From an uncultured Oxalobacteraceae bacterium (GTDB lineage: Bacteria; Pseudomonadota; Gammaproteobacteria; Burkholderiales; Burkholderiaceae): DNA of 16,979 nucleotides. The notes beneath the pieces were generated by a model. The model was not told the origin of the DNA and did not search any database. It saw only the letters and a program-made list of their open reading frames with translations. The DNA lies in NCBI GenBank assembly GCA_946479255.1, contig CAMLFK010000094.1, positions 1 to 16,979 on the forward strand, written 5' to 3'. Positions within the stretch are counted from its first letter, which is position 1, and each line of letters opens with the position of its first letter. A program made the position numbers and the translations under genes. Shown here one piece after another: positions 1-7,301 of the stretch.

Positions 1-671
1 CGGCGGTCGATGTAGCGGCGGTTGTACACGCCGGTCAGCGAATCGGTCAGCCCGATGTACTTCAGCATCTCGTTGCTGATGACGTTTTCCAGGCAGATCG
101 CGATGATCGAGGCCATGTGCTCGACAAAGTCGGTGCCCAGCGCCGGCGTGAAGCGGCTGGCGTCCACGCTGCCCAGGTTCAGGCTGCCGATCAGGCGCTT
201 GTTGCGCAGCAGCGGCACCAGGGCGATGCTTTGCAGCCCGGCCGGCGGATTGGGAAAGAAGGCCTGGTGCGCCAGCGTGTGGTACGGCCCGAGCATCGGC
301 TTGGGCGGGCCGGTGAACAATTCGTTGTGCGCAGGCACAAAACCAAGCGCGCTTTCTGACTCGACAAACAGCAGGTTGGGAAACTCGGCAAAGTTCACGC
401 CAAGCTGGTCCATGACGGTGTGGATGTCCCTACCCTCGTCCACCAGGCTGAGCGTGACGATGTCGAGTTCGCAGATCACCGGCAGGCTGCGGAAGATGGT
501 GCCGATCAGGTTGGGAAAGCTGTCCGAGCCGACAATCTCCAGGTCGAAAGCCTGGTGCCGGCACATGATGGCGTGGTTACGTTCGGCCTGCTCGAGCAGG
601 TACGCCATGCGCGCGCGCAGCGATTCGTTTTCGACAGCCAGATCGCGCGATGAAGCGCCTGAATCATGCAT
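1..671 (-). CDS. Diguanylate cyclase with N-terminal DUF484/GAF-like sensor domain (partial, C-terminus off window)
   Basis: The visible 223 codons begin at ATG 671, preceded by a good ribosome site (GGAAAGG about 6 bases upstream), and run off the left edge. Residues 10-35 (LAVENESLRARMAYLLEQAE) look like a short coiled coil. Residues 40-200 resemble the DUF484/GAF fold, with LVPLLRNKRLIGSLNLGS as the typical strand pair. A connecting helix leads into GLTDSLTGVYNRRYIDR at about 207-223, the classic opening of a GGDEF domain (D-x-LTGVYNRR). The GGDEF active-site loop itself lies outside the window, so catalytic competence cannot be judged. The family makes cyclic-di-GMP from two GTP, with the N-terminal domain sensing an unknown signal. 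No membrane segment is visible, so it is probably cytoplasmic. The MOSC gene lies 112 bp upstream on the same strand, so co-transcription is possible. Confidence 0.88.
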   Translation of the reverse strand, partial: MHDSGASSRDLAVENESLRARMAYLLEQAERNHAIMCRHQAFDLEIVGSDSFPNLIGTIFRSLPVICELDIVTLSLVDEGRDIHTVMDQLGVNFAEFPNLLFVESESALGFVPAHNELFTGPPKPMLGPYHTLAHQAFFPNPPAGLQSIALVPLLRNKRLIGSLNLGSVDASRFTPALGTDFVEHMASIIAICLENVISNEMLKYIGLTDSLTGVYNRRYIDR

Positions 672-783
672 ACCGCACCTTTCCACAGTCCCGACATATT
701 TTTGATTTGCAGCAAGACCCCAACATTACGCGAACTCGTACGGCTTGAAAATGAAAAAGCGCGAAATGTCTCATCGACGCCTC

Positions 784-1635
784 TTAGAAAGCCAGGTTCA
801 CGCTAAGTTCCTGGCCCACCACCAGCACTTCGCCCTCGCCCTCGGTGACGATGCAGTTCATGCCGAAGCATATCGCACCGTCCAAGGCCGTCTTGGTCCG
901 GTAGGTGCGCAAAATGTCGAGCGGGTCGGGGCCGGCGATGCCGGTGGCCTGGTCGACCGACGGGATCGGGCAGCGCGGGCAGGGCTTGACCGGCTTAAGC
1001 AGGGCCGCGCCCAGGACGAAGGTCTCGACGTAATCTTCTTCGAAAGCGGCGAGCTGGTCGATCACGATATTGGGCCGGAAGCGGTTCATCGGCAGGGCAT
1101 CGCGCCCTGCCGCCTGGAGCTTCTGGTTCAGGTCGGCCAGCGATGCCGTGCCGGCGACCAGTACCGGGTAGCCGTCCGAGAACAGGGTCGGCGCCAGGGC
1201 GCCGCCGGTCCATTTGGTGCTGGCGAAGCGGGTGGCGGTGGCGTGGAAGCGCACCAGCCGGCACGGCGTGCCGATCGCATTGGAGAACCAGGCGGCGGTG
1301 ACTTCGTCGCAGTCGTAGGCCAGCAAGTGCTCGTCCCACAGGCTGACGGTACGGGTACGCTCGTCTTCGGGTGCGGGCAGTCCGAGCGGAATCTCCAGGC
1401 GCAGCATGCCGGGCGCGCGGATCTCCAGCGTGTCGGCCTTCAGGCGCGGGGTGATGAGCGCCATGCGGGGATGTTCACGCTGGGTCAGGTAGCGCCCCTC
1501 CGGGTCGACCACCATCCATTCGCGGTCGTACACCGCATCGACCGAAAGGCCGGCCCGGGTCAGCGTGGCCTGCAGCACCGACATGCCGCCGCAGGATTTA
1601 ATCGGATACAGCACCAGTTCAGACAGGATTGCCAT
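784..1635 (-). CDS. MOSC domain-containing protein (molybdenum-cofactor sulfurase-like, YcbX-type without ferredoxin domain)
   Basis: This is a 283-residue protein from ATG 1635; a TTG three codons earlier is the alternative start, and neither has a strong ribosome site. The N-terminus ILSELVLYPIKSCGG is the hallmark of the MOSC N-terminal beta barrel. It is followed by YDREWMVVDPEGRYLTQRE (about 36-55), FSDGYPVLV, MNRFRPNIVI and finally PCPRCPIPSVD near 218-228. The CxRC pair is the conserved cysteine region thought to meet the molybdenum cofactor. Relatives such as E. coli YcbX carry an extra C-terminal 2Fe-2S ferredoxin domain; this one ends too early for it, so electrons must come from a separate partner. 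Likely role: a cytoplasmic Moco-dependent reductase or sulfur-carrier enzyme acting on N-hydroxylated compounds. That role is inferred from the family only. Confidence 0.88.
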   Translation of the reverse strand: MAILSELVLYPIKSCGGMSVLQATLTRAGLSVDAVYDREWMVVDPEGRYLTQREHPRMALITPRLKADTLEIRAPGMLRLEIPLGLPAPEDERTRTVSLWDEHLLAYDCDEVTAAWFSNAIGTPCRLVRFHATATRFASTKWTGGALAPTLFSDGYPVLVAGTASLADLNQKLQAAGRDALPMNRFRPNIVIDQLAAFEEDYVETFVLGAALLKPVKPCPRCPIPSVDQATGIAGPDPLDILRTYRTKTALDGAICFGMNCIVTEGEGEVLVVGQELSVNLAF

Positions 1636-1744
1636 TCTTGCCAAGTCGTCAATACGATAAACCGCTAGTATGCCTTAGTTTCCCCCTCCACCGGCGCAGC
1701 CGGCCTCATGTTTCTGCGAGGCAAATCGTGCAATCGCAGCTACT

Positions 1745-2869
1745 TTAGTCCAGGGTGCGATGGAAGCGCAGCAGCGCGAGCGCGCCGGCCACCAGCATGA
1801 ACAGCGCCATCGGCCAGGCATGCGGCGCAATCTCGGCCAGCGTATTGCCCTTCAATAGAATCCCGCGCACCACGCGCAGGAAGTGCGTCAGCGGCAGCAC
1901 TTCGCCGATCGCCTGCGCCCAGCCGGGCATGCCGCGAAAAGGGAACATGAAGCCGCTCAGCAGTATCGACGGCAGAAAGAAAAAGAAGGTCAGCTGCATC
2001 GCCTGCATCTGGCTGCGCGCAATGGTGGAGAAAGCGAAGCCGATCGCCAGGTTGGCGGCGATGAAGAGCACCAGCACGCTAGATAACAGCCACAGGCTGC
2101 CCAGCATGGGAACCTTGAACACCAGCGCGGCCGCCAGCAGGATCACCGCCACCTGCACATAGCCGATCAGGATGTAGGGCGCGATCTTGCCGACCATGAC
2201 CTCCAGCGGCGACACCGGCGTGGCCAACAGGTTTTCCATGGTGCCGCGTTCGCGCTCGCGGGTCATCGCCAGCGCCGTCATCATTACCATTGTCATGGTG
2301 AGGATCACGCCCATCAGGCCCGGCACGATGTGATAGCGGGTCAGGCCTTCCGGATTGTAGCGGCGCTGGGTGCGCAGTTCGAACGGCGGCTCTGCCGGCC
2401 GCAACGAGGACAAGGGCCCGGCAAGCTCGCGGCCGATCGCGCGTTCAGCCACCGCGTTCACCACGGCCAGCGCATTGCCGGTAGCCGCCGGATCGGTGGC
2501 GTCGGCCGCCAGCATCAGCGCCGGCCGCTCCCCGCGCAGCAGGCGGCGCGAAAAATCGCCCGGCACCAGCAGCACGAACTGCACCTCGCCGCGCGCCAGC
2601 AGGGCGTCGCCCTCCGCCGCGCCGCCAACCGTCTGCACCAGGTCGAAATAGCGCGAATTCTGCAGGCCCGCCACCAGGCTGCGCGAGAACACGCTGTGGT
2701 CGGCGTCGTGCACCGCCAGCGGCAAGTGGCGCACATCGCTGTTGATGGCAAAGCCGAACAGGATCAGCTGCATGATCGGTATGCCGACCATCATCATGAA
2801 GGTGAGGCGGTCGCGCCGCACCTGGCGCAGTTCCTTGAGCAGCACCGCCAGCGCGCGGCCCCAGTTCAC
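1745..2869 (-). CDS. ABC transporter permease, ABC-2 type (YbhS/YbhR/YhhJ-like)
   Basis: The start is GTG 2869, overlapping the ATPase stop as GTGA; this gives MNWGRALAVLLKELRQVRRD and 374 residues, the usual length of the family. The reading frame is open further upstream, but that stretch lies inside the ATPase gene and looks like noise. The layout is typical of ABC-2 exporters: TM1 at about 24-41, a large periplasmic domain (about 45-175), then five more membrane segments at about 181-201, 229-250, 258-280, 290-309 and 351-367. The motif TRERERGTMENLLATPVSP (about 203-221) is the conserved coupling region of this permease family. It is the last gene of the operon and the only permease, so it probably works as a homodimer with the neighbouring ATPase. 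The substrate is unknown; relatives export drugs or cationic compounds. Confidence 0.92.
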   Translation of the reverse strand: MNWGRALAVLLKELRQVRRDRLTFMMMVGIPIMQLILFGFAINSDVRHLPLAVHDADHSVFSRSLVAGLQNSRYFDLVQTVGGAAEGDALLARGEVQFVLLVPGDFSRRLLRGERPALMLAADATDPAATGNALAVVNAVAERAIGRELAGPLSSLRPAEPPFELRTQRRYNPEGLTRYHIVPGLMGVILTMTMVMMTALAMTRERERGTMENLLATPVSPLEVMVGKIAPYILIGYVQVAVILLAAALVFKVPMLGSLWLLSSVLVLFIAANLAIGFAFSTIARSQMQAMQLTFFFFLPSILLSGFMFPFRGMPGWAQAIGEVLPLTHFLRVVRGILLKGNTLAEIAPHAWPMALFMLVAGALALLRFHRTLD

Positions 2870-3795
2870 CGCGGGTCTCCACCGTGATTGTCCTCGGCCT
2901 GCTGCATCAGGGCGATGAACACGTCTTCCAGGCTCGGGGCAATCGGCGCGGCGCGCAGCGCGCCGCCGCACTGCGACAGCGCGCGCTCGAAGGCCTGGCT
3001 ATCGTCGGCGCTGACATGCAGCGTGTTGCCGAACGGCGCCACCGTGCGTATGCCGGCACAGGTGCGCAAGCTGCGCGCGGCCTGCTGCAAACCGGGGCCG
3101 CTGAGCGACCAGGTCTTCAGCCTGGTGGAGGCGATCACCTCGTCCACGCTGCCGCGCGCCAGCAGCTTGCCGTAGGCGATGTAGGCCAGCTGGTGGCAGC
3201 GCTCCGCCTCGTCCATGTAGTGGGTCGACACCAGCACCGTGATGCCCTGCTCCGCCAGCTGGTGAATGTGGTCCCAGAACTCGCGCCGCGCGGCCGGGTC
3301 GACGCCCGCCGTGGGCTCGTCGAGCAGCAGCAGTTGCGGGTCGTGGATCAGGCAGGCCGCCAGCGCCAGCCGCTGCTTCCAGCCGCCCGACAGCGCGCCG
3401 GCCAGCTGGCCGCGGCGGCTTTCCAGGCCGAGTTGTTCGAGCGTCTGCCCGACCCGCTCGCGGCGCCGCGCCACGCCATAAACGCGCGCCACGAAGTCGA
3501 GGTTTTCTTCGATGCTGAGGTCTTCATACAGGCCGAACTTCTGCGTCATGTAGCCGGCCTGGCGCTTGATCAGCGCGGACTCACGGCGCAGGTCGTAGCC
3601 CAGGCAGCTTCCTTCGCCCGCGTCGGGTGTGAGCAGGCCGCACAGCATGCGGATGGTGGTGGTCTTGCCGCTGCCGTTCGGCCCTAAAAAGCCATGGATG
3701 CGGCCGCGCTCGACCTGCATATCGACCCGGTCGACCACCAGCCGGGCGCCAAACGATTTGGACAGGCCGCGCACATCGATGGCCAGGGCCGTCAC
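2866..3795 (-). CDS. ABC transporter ATP-binding protein (multidrug-export type)
   Basis: The protein has 309 residues from GTG 3795, which overlaps the stop of the upstream membrane-fusion gene as GTGA. All nucleotide-binding elements are present in order: Walker A GPNGSGKTT (38-46), Q-loop Gln85, signature LSGGWKQR (135-142), Walker B LLLLDEPTAGVD (155-166) and the switch histidine in STHYMDEAE (His192). There is one nucleotide-binding domain plus a C-terminal extension of about 95 residues ending in LEDVFIALM, as in DrrA/YbhF-type ATPases. YbhF and RbbA have two such domains, so here two copies are needed per transporter. It is cytoplasmic, attached to the permease at 1745-2869, and powers export together with the lipoprotein adaptor at 3792-4760. 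Confidence 0.95.
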   Translation of the reverse strand: MTALAIDVRGLSKSFGARLVVDRVDMQVERGRIHGFLGPNGSGKTTTIRMLCGLLTPDAGEGSCLGYDLRRESALIKRQAGYMTQKFGLYEDLSIEENLDFVARVYGVARRRERVGQTLEQLGLESRRGQLAGALSGGWKQRLALAACLIHDPQLLLLDEPTAGVDPAARREFWDHIHQLAEQGITVLVSTHYMDEAERCHQLAYIAYGKLLARGSVDEVIASTRLKTWSLSGPGLQQAARSLRTCAGIRTVAPFGNTLHVSADDSQAFERALSQCGGALRAAPIAPSLEDVFIALMQQAEDNHGGDPR

Positions 3796-4760
3796 GGCGT
3801 CACCGTCAGCGGCTGGCCCGGGTGCAGGACGACGCGCTGGCCTGCTTCAGGGCGCGCCTCTACCATGAACACCAGATTGGCGCGGTTCTCGTTGCTGTAG
3901 ATGAGCGGGGCGGTGAATTCCGCTTCCGGCGCAATGAAGCTGATGCGCGCACGGAGGGTTGCGGCGCAGCCATCGCAGGCAAGCGTGACCGGCTGGCCCA
4001 GCTTGATGGTGCCGAGCCGCGCTTCGGGCACGAAGAAGCGCGCCTTCAGGTGAGCCGGCGGCAGCAGGCTGACGATCGGCGAACCGGCCGGCACGAATTC
4101 TCCGACCCGGTACAGCACATCGGTGACCACGCCGCCGACCGGCACGCTGCGTACCTTCTGGTCCACGCGCCACTGGGCCTGGGCCAGCTGGGCGCGGGCG
4201 GCGTCGAGCTCGCGCGCAGCCGCCGCGATCTGGTCGCTCCTGGCGCTGGTGCGGGCCGTGCGCAGGCGCGCCGCAACCTGGTCGACGCGGGCGCGCCCCG
4301 CATCCACCTCGGCGCGCGCCTCATCGAGCTGGGCGGGCGCGATGAAGCCCTGCTGGACCAGCTTGCGGCTGCGTTCAAGGTTGGTTTGCGACAGGGCCAG
4401 CGCGGCCTGGGCGGCGCGCAGTTCGGCGCCGATGGCCGCCAGCTCATCGCTGCGTGCACCCTTGCGCAAGTCGGCCAGCAATGCTTCGGCGCGCTCGGCG
4501 CGGCTTTGCGCCTCCCCGCGCGCGGCCGTTTCGCTGGCCTGTTCCAGTACATAAGCCGGGGCACCGGCGACGGCCTGGTCGCCGCGCCGCACATCGATAC
4601 GCGCCAGGGTGCCGGCCAGTGGCGAGGCCAGGCGCACGTAGTCGCCTTCGGCATAGCCGGGGTAAGCCCGGCTCTCGGCTTGCCCGCAGCCGGAGACCGG
4701 CAGCAGCCATAAGGCTGCAGCCAGGCAGAGCAATCGCTGAGGGATAGTCAGGCGGCGCAT
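3792..4760 (-). CDS. HlyD-family membrane-fusion lipoprotein of the ABC exporter (YbhG/YhiI-like)
   Basis: This is a 322-residue protein starting at ATG 4760 and the first gene of the operon. The N-terminus is a lipoprotein signal: hydrophobic LLCLAAALWLL followed by the lipobox VSGC, with Cys25 as the probable lipidated residue. The first half of the lipoyl/barrel-sandwich domain follows (DYVRLASPLAGTLARIDVRRGD, about 40-61). A long Ala/Arg/Glu-rich hairpin coiled coil (about 75-205) comes next, then the returning lipoyl half (VPVGGVVTDVLYRVGEFV) and a beta barrel. YbhG and YhiI relatives usually have an N-terminal membrane anchor; here it is a lipid anchor. Its place before ATPase and permease with 4-base overlaps indicates a translationally coupled three-gene exporter that spans the periplasm, probably reaching a TolC-like channel encoded elsewhere. 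No regulator gene of this operon is visible nearby. Confidence 0.9.
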   Translation of the reverse strand: MRRLTIPQRLLCLAAALWLLPVSGCGQAESRAYPGYAEGDYVRLASPLAGTLARIDVRRGDQAVAGAPAYVLEQASETAARGEAQSRAERAEALLADLRKGARSDELAAIGAELRAAQAALALSQTNLERSRKLVQQGFIAPAQLDEARAEVDAGRARVDQVAARLRTARTSARSDQIAAAARELDAARAQLAQAQWRVDQKVRSVPVGGVVTDVLYRVGEFVPAGSPIVSLLPPAHLKARFFVPEARLGTIKLGQPVTLACDGCAATLRARISFIAPEAEFTAPLIYSNENRANLVFMVEARPEAGQRVVLHPGQPLTVTP

Positions 4761-4793
4761 TCAAGCATCATACGCCGCTACCAAGCTGCCGGC

Positions 4794-5009
4794 TTAGTGA
4801 CCGTGCCCGGTACTGGCCACTGGCGCACCGCGTTCGGTGGCCAGGCGCTCGTCGAGCCGCTTGTGGGATGCTGCGGCGTAATTGCGGCAGCCATTCGTTT
4901 CGATGAAGGGATTGCTGGTGGCGGTCCTGGCTGCCAGCTTCTCGAGCGTGTCCGTGAAACCCGGATGGGTCGAGACGATCACGTCGCACTCGCTTCTCCA
5001 CCCCTTAAA
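4794..5009 (-). pseudogene. C-terminal relic of a subclass B3 metallo-beta-lactamase
   Basis: The reading frame preserves about 70 residues ending at TAA 4794: CDVIVSTHPGFTDTLEKLAA, then NPFIETNGCRNYAAASHKRL and DERLATE. I recognise this as the end of a B3 enzyme: L1 and THIN-B end with CDVL-x-x-HPG/S, a loop, a conserved Cys-x-x-Tyr and a final helix of the type YADAA-x-x-x-x-D-x-x-LAKE. The His in STHP corresponds to the zinc ligand His263. Nothing upstream of about 5009 resembles the rest of the enzyme (no HxHxDH motif), and an in-frame stop lies about 50 bases further upstream, so only the last quarter survives. GTG starts inside the piece are unlikely to matter. The comparison is from memory of the family; an alignment would settle it. 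Confidence 0.7.
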
Positions 5010-5088
5010 TTTGTCAACATGATCAAGGCGGCAAGTTTATCTGTTCTCGACCGGGTCCGCTTCACTTTTACATACGAAGCAGTGGGCA

Positions 5089-5130
5089 ACAAAAAGCCCC
5101 GCAGTCATGCAGACCTGCGGGGCTTTTTGT
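5089..5130. terminator. Strong bidirectional intrinsic terminator without an obvious gene
   Basis: A perfect 16-bp stem (ACAAAAAGCCCCGCAG at 5089-5104 pairing with 5115-5130) surrounds a 10-base loop. The GC core CCCCGCAG/CTGCGGGG is flanked by A5 on one side and T5 on the other, so it can terminate in either direction. No gene ends directly before it on either strand: to the left is the metallo-beta-lactamase relic, to the right non-coding DNA. It probably belonged to a gene since lost by deletion. Confidence 0.85.
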
Positions 5131-5446
5131 GTACGCCGAAAAGGTATTCGGCCGGTGGCTTACACGTTGTGGCTGCACCCTAGAATTCATGCACTATGGA
5201 CGCGACCGTAAGTCGTTGATTTGTATCGCAATCCGACTGACACCTGCGTGTCCATGGTTACACCCAAATATATTCGCCTTTTAAGCTATCAATGTCCATA
5301 GCGCCCCCTGCACTGACGCAGGCCAGGGAGCCGACATTTCCGTCATTATCCCCCGTTATCTACGAATTGGATAATGACGGACGGCAATTCATGCAGTCAT
5401 TGTCCGAGACCGGTAGGTTTCGTGTGCCTGGCTGGCCTGACGCGCC
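5131..5446. other. Non-coding stretch, no gene recognised
   Basis: This gap between the orphan terminator and the chimeric transposase/STY0301 ORF has no reading frame with recognisable protein content. A plus-strand frame opening at 5292 runs into the antisense of the STY0301 gene and has no ribosome site. The stretch is less GC-rich than its neighbours. Its one structured element is the 13-bp inverted repeat at 5339-5381, listed separately. It is probably debris from the deletion or transposition events that shaped this region. Confidence 0.6.
5339..5381. repeat. 13-bp perfect inverted repeat with 17-base spacer
   Basis: The left arm TCCGTCATTATCC (5339-5351) is the exact reverse complement of GGATAATGACGGA (5369-5381). 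The spacer (5352-5368) is not T-rich and no T-run follows either arm, so it is not a standard terminator. It could be an operator, a mobile-element end structure or a cruciform. It sits about 66 bases downstream of the stop of the STY0301-like ORF. Confidence 0.7.
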
Positions 5447-6019
5447 TCACCTGCACACGAAGATCGGCGGCATGCGCTGCTTGCCTTCGTACTCGGTGGT
5501 GACGGTGCATTCCGTCGCCGTGACCGGGATGCGCCGCGCCAGCTCGACCGCGCCGTAGCCGCAGTACATCCAGGTCTCGTACCCGTGCGGCACGTCGAAC
5601 GTCCACCGGGTCACGAAAACCGCGCGTTTGCCGCGCATGGTTTTGCCGCCGGACGTCGGTTTCAGATAGGCCTGCTCATCGGGCGCGCCATGCAGCATCC
5701 CCGCTGGCAACGACTGGGGGCATTGAACGCGGAATGGCGCCGGCGCCGCGGCGCGTGCTGTCACAGGATGGCTCAACAGCCAGGCCATCGCGCCCACAGT
5801 GGCCACTTGCTGCTCCAGATGGCCGAAGAATTCGTCCAGTTCGGTTTGGACGCTCTTGCGCATCCCACTGATCAGCACCGCCACCAGGGCCGGCAAGGGC
5901 AGCTTGCGGCGGCGTGAAAAGGCGCCGGCCTGATCGCCATGGCGGGCCAGTTTGAGGAAGTCAGGGGAATGGGGATACGCCGAGAAAGCGGTGAACAGAT
6001 GCTCGAGGAAAGTGGACAT
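5447..6019 (-). CDS. Chimeric ORF: start of an IS4-type transposase fused in frame to a STY0301-family protein
   Basis: One open frame of 190 residues runs from ATG 6019 to the stop at 5447 but contains two unrelated halves. Residues 1 to about 71 (MSTFLEHLFTAFSAYPHSPD, then AFSRRRKLPLPALVAVLISG, then MRKSVQTELDEFFGHLEQQ) match the N-terminus of IS4-family transposases. From about 5806 the frame continues as VATVGAMAWLLSHPVTARAA, the remains of a signal peptide, into a STY0301-like domain: VQCPQSLP, APDEQAYLKP, a W-rich middle and WMYCGYGAVELARRIPVTAT before the last cysteine. That family is small, exported and of unknown function. As fused, the protein starts with transposase sequence, so the hydrophobic stretch is internal and export is doubtful. 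It is most likely a disrupted gene whose own 5' end was lost; expression from the transposase start remains possible. Confidence 0.7.
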   Translation of the reverse strand: MSTFLEHLFTAFSAYPHSPDFLKLARHGDQAGAFSRRRKLPLPALVAVLISGMRKSVQTELDEFFGHLEQQVATVGAMAWLLSHPVTARAAAPAPFRVQCPQSLPAGMLHGAPDEQAYLKPTSGGKTMRGKRAVFVTRWTFDVPHGYETWMYCGYGAVELARRIPVTATECTVTTEYEGKQRMPPIFVCR

Positions 6020-6055
6020 GACGGCCAACGAAGATCAAAGAGATCTTCATTGGCC
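5807..6055 (-). mobile_element. 5' fragment of an IS4-family insertion sequence
   Basis: The fragment covers the first roughly 71 codons of the transposase plus its upstream hairpin. The catalytic DDE residues are absent. It points away from the second IS4 piece at 9831-10311, which carries the middle and end of a similar transposase on the plus strand. The junction with the STY0301-like sequence lies close to 5806. No terminal inverted repeats or target duplications could be identified by eye. Confidence 0.65.
6023..6055 (-). promoter_or_regulatory. Hairpin directly upstream of the transposase start codon
   Basis: GGCCAACGAAGATC (6023-6036) pairs with GATCTTCATTGGCC (6042-6055) over 14 bp with one mismatch and a 5-base loop. 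In mRNA of the minus strand it would end 3 bases before ATG 6019 and so occupy the ribosome-binding region. Several insertion sequences (IS10, IS50) use such a hairpin to block translation of read-through transcripts. That function here is inference. Confidence 0.5.
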
Positions 6056-6092
6056 GCCGCCCCCCTGGGCGGTAGCCGCACAAGAACATGAC

Positions 6093-7301
6093 TCAGAAAA
6101 ACTGCTGAGAATTTTTAACTTCGGTGGATTGAGGGGAAGCTTCGGTGGAGTGAGCCTGCTGCTTGGCCAGGGATCGGAAGGCCTTCGGCGGGTGCCCATA
6201 CTCTTCTTTGAACAGTTTATTGAAATACGGCACCCTTCCATAGCCCACCAAATAGGCAATTTCCGACACGGCTGCTTCGTTTTTCTCGACAAGCAGCCTG
6301 GCCGCTTCCGTCAGCCTTAGCTTGTTCAGGTAAACGGTAAACGTCATGCCAAGTTCCGCTTTCAAAAAAGCGTTGATCTTGTTTCGATTCACCCCGGTCC
6401 CGACCACCACCGCATCCAGATCCAGGTCGGGGTTGGTGTAGTTCGTCGCAATGAACCGTGACACCGAGGCCTTTTCCTTGTCCTTGTAGGGCTCCAGGGC
6501 CAACTGCCGGTACGCGACGAGCGGCAAGTCGGTTTTCATCCGTAATTCCAGGCTGGCTACCAGCGCACGGGAATGCGCCCGGAAAAACCAGATGGCAAAT
6601 GCGGCAGCACCCGTCACCAGAAAGACTGCCAGCGCTGCCAGATAGCGATAATCGCGCCCATGCAGATAAAGGTCGGTAATCTCCACCGACGATTCAACGT
6701 TGCGCGGACTTTGGATACTCGATCCGAACACGACTTTCGTCACCTTGGTCAGCTGGTAGTCCTGCAGCGACATCGGAATGCCGTGCAAATTGAACCACCA
6801 CTCGGGAATGGTGAGCCGGGTCAGATCCACCGAGATCGGGACGCCCTTCGTATTGCATGAAAAAAAGCTCTGCGGCATCCGGTACGTGTCGAATTCGCCC
6901 ATCCTCGACAATTTGTCATCGAAGGTCAGAACTGCAAATATCAGGGAATTGGCGGGCGCACATTTGGCCACGAATGTGGCGGAGGTGTACTTTGACCAGT
7001 CAATCTGGGCCAGGCGGTTGTGCCTGTCATGCAGCCTCAACTCGGCAGCAGCGAAGGCCGAGTCGGTCACCTTGAAGACGTAGCGCAGCCGCTCCCCGAC
7101 GGGATGCTGGATGCGGACGGATGACGTTCCGCCATGCGTGACATACGTGTTGCCGATGTAACGCCAGCGAGTGTCATTCGTTTGGGTGCCAAGAACAGAG
7201 AGGGACAGATAGCTTTGCGAGATGCAAAACCCCGCAACTAACGCGTCCATCACGATCAGCAGAAGGAGCGCGAAAAGCGCCTTTTTATAAAATGCTTGCA
7301 T
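6093..7301 (-). CDS. Membrane-anchored AraC-family transcriptional regulator with periplasmic sensor domain
   Basis: This is a 402-residue protein from ATG 7301, with CAGGA 4-5 bases upstream. TM1 is at about 7-26 and TM2 at about 219-240 (YLAALAVFLVTGAAAFAIWF). The roughly 190 residues between them would be periplasmic and look like a beta-rich jelly-roll domain, closing with VEITDLYLHGRD, a pattern common in carbohydrate-binding folds. The cytoplasmic end carries an AraC double helix-turn-helix at about 278-380, including the signature EIAYLVGYGRVPYFNKLFKE and the family ending HPPKAFR. A Ser/Gln-rich tail follows. The build suggests a one-component sensor: ligand outside the inner membrane, DNA binding inside. 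It lies 173 bp downstream of the GH42 galactosidase gene on the same strand, so it may be its regulator. Two helical-phase direct repeats upstream of that gene are the plausible target. Confidence 0.85.
   Translation of the reverse strand: MQAFYKKALFALLLLIVMDALVAGFCISQSYLSLSVLGTQTNDTRWRYIGNTYVTHGGTSSVRIQHPVGERLRYVFKVTDSAFAAAELRLHDRHNRLAQIDWSKYTSATFVAKCAPANSLIFAVLTFDDKLSRMGEFDTYRMPQSFFSCNTKGVPISVDLTRLTIPEWWFNLHGIPMSLQDYQLTKVTKVVFGSSIQSPRNVESSVEITDLYLHGRDYRYLAALAVFLVTGAAAFAIWFFRAHSRALVASLELRMKTDLPLVAYRQLALEPYKDKEKASVSRFIATNYTNPDLDLDAVVVGTGVNRNKINAFLKAELGMTFTVYLNKLRLTEAARLLVEKNEAAVSEIAYLVGYGRVPYFNKLFKEEYGHPPKAFRSLAKQQAHSTEASPQSTEVKNSQQFF

Noticed and set aside
745..1668. Long plus-strand open frame of 307 codons
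   Set aside because: It is fully antisense to the MOSC gene, rich in Arg/Gly/Gln as expected for a shadow of GC-rich code, and has no recognisable motif.
1690..1712. GC-rich CCGGC/GCCGG hairpin after the permease gene
   Set aside because: The stem is short and no T run follows on either strand, so a terminator call is not supported.
2330..4712. Several long plus-strand frames across the ABC operon
   Set aside because: They mirror the minus-strand transporter genes, whose domains are unmistakable; their composition is Ala/Arg/Gln noise.
5292..5558. Possible small plus-strand gene (88 codons)
   Set aside because: No ribosome site, and its second half is antisense to the conserved STY0301-like domain.
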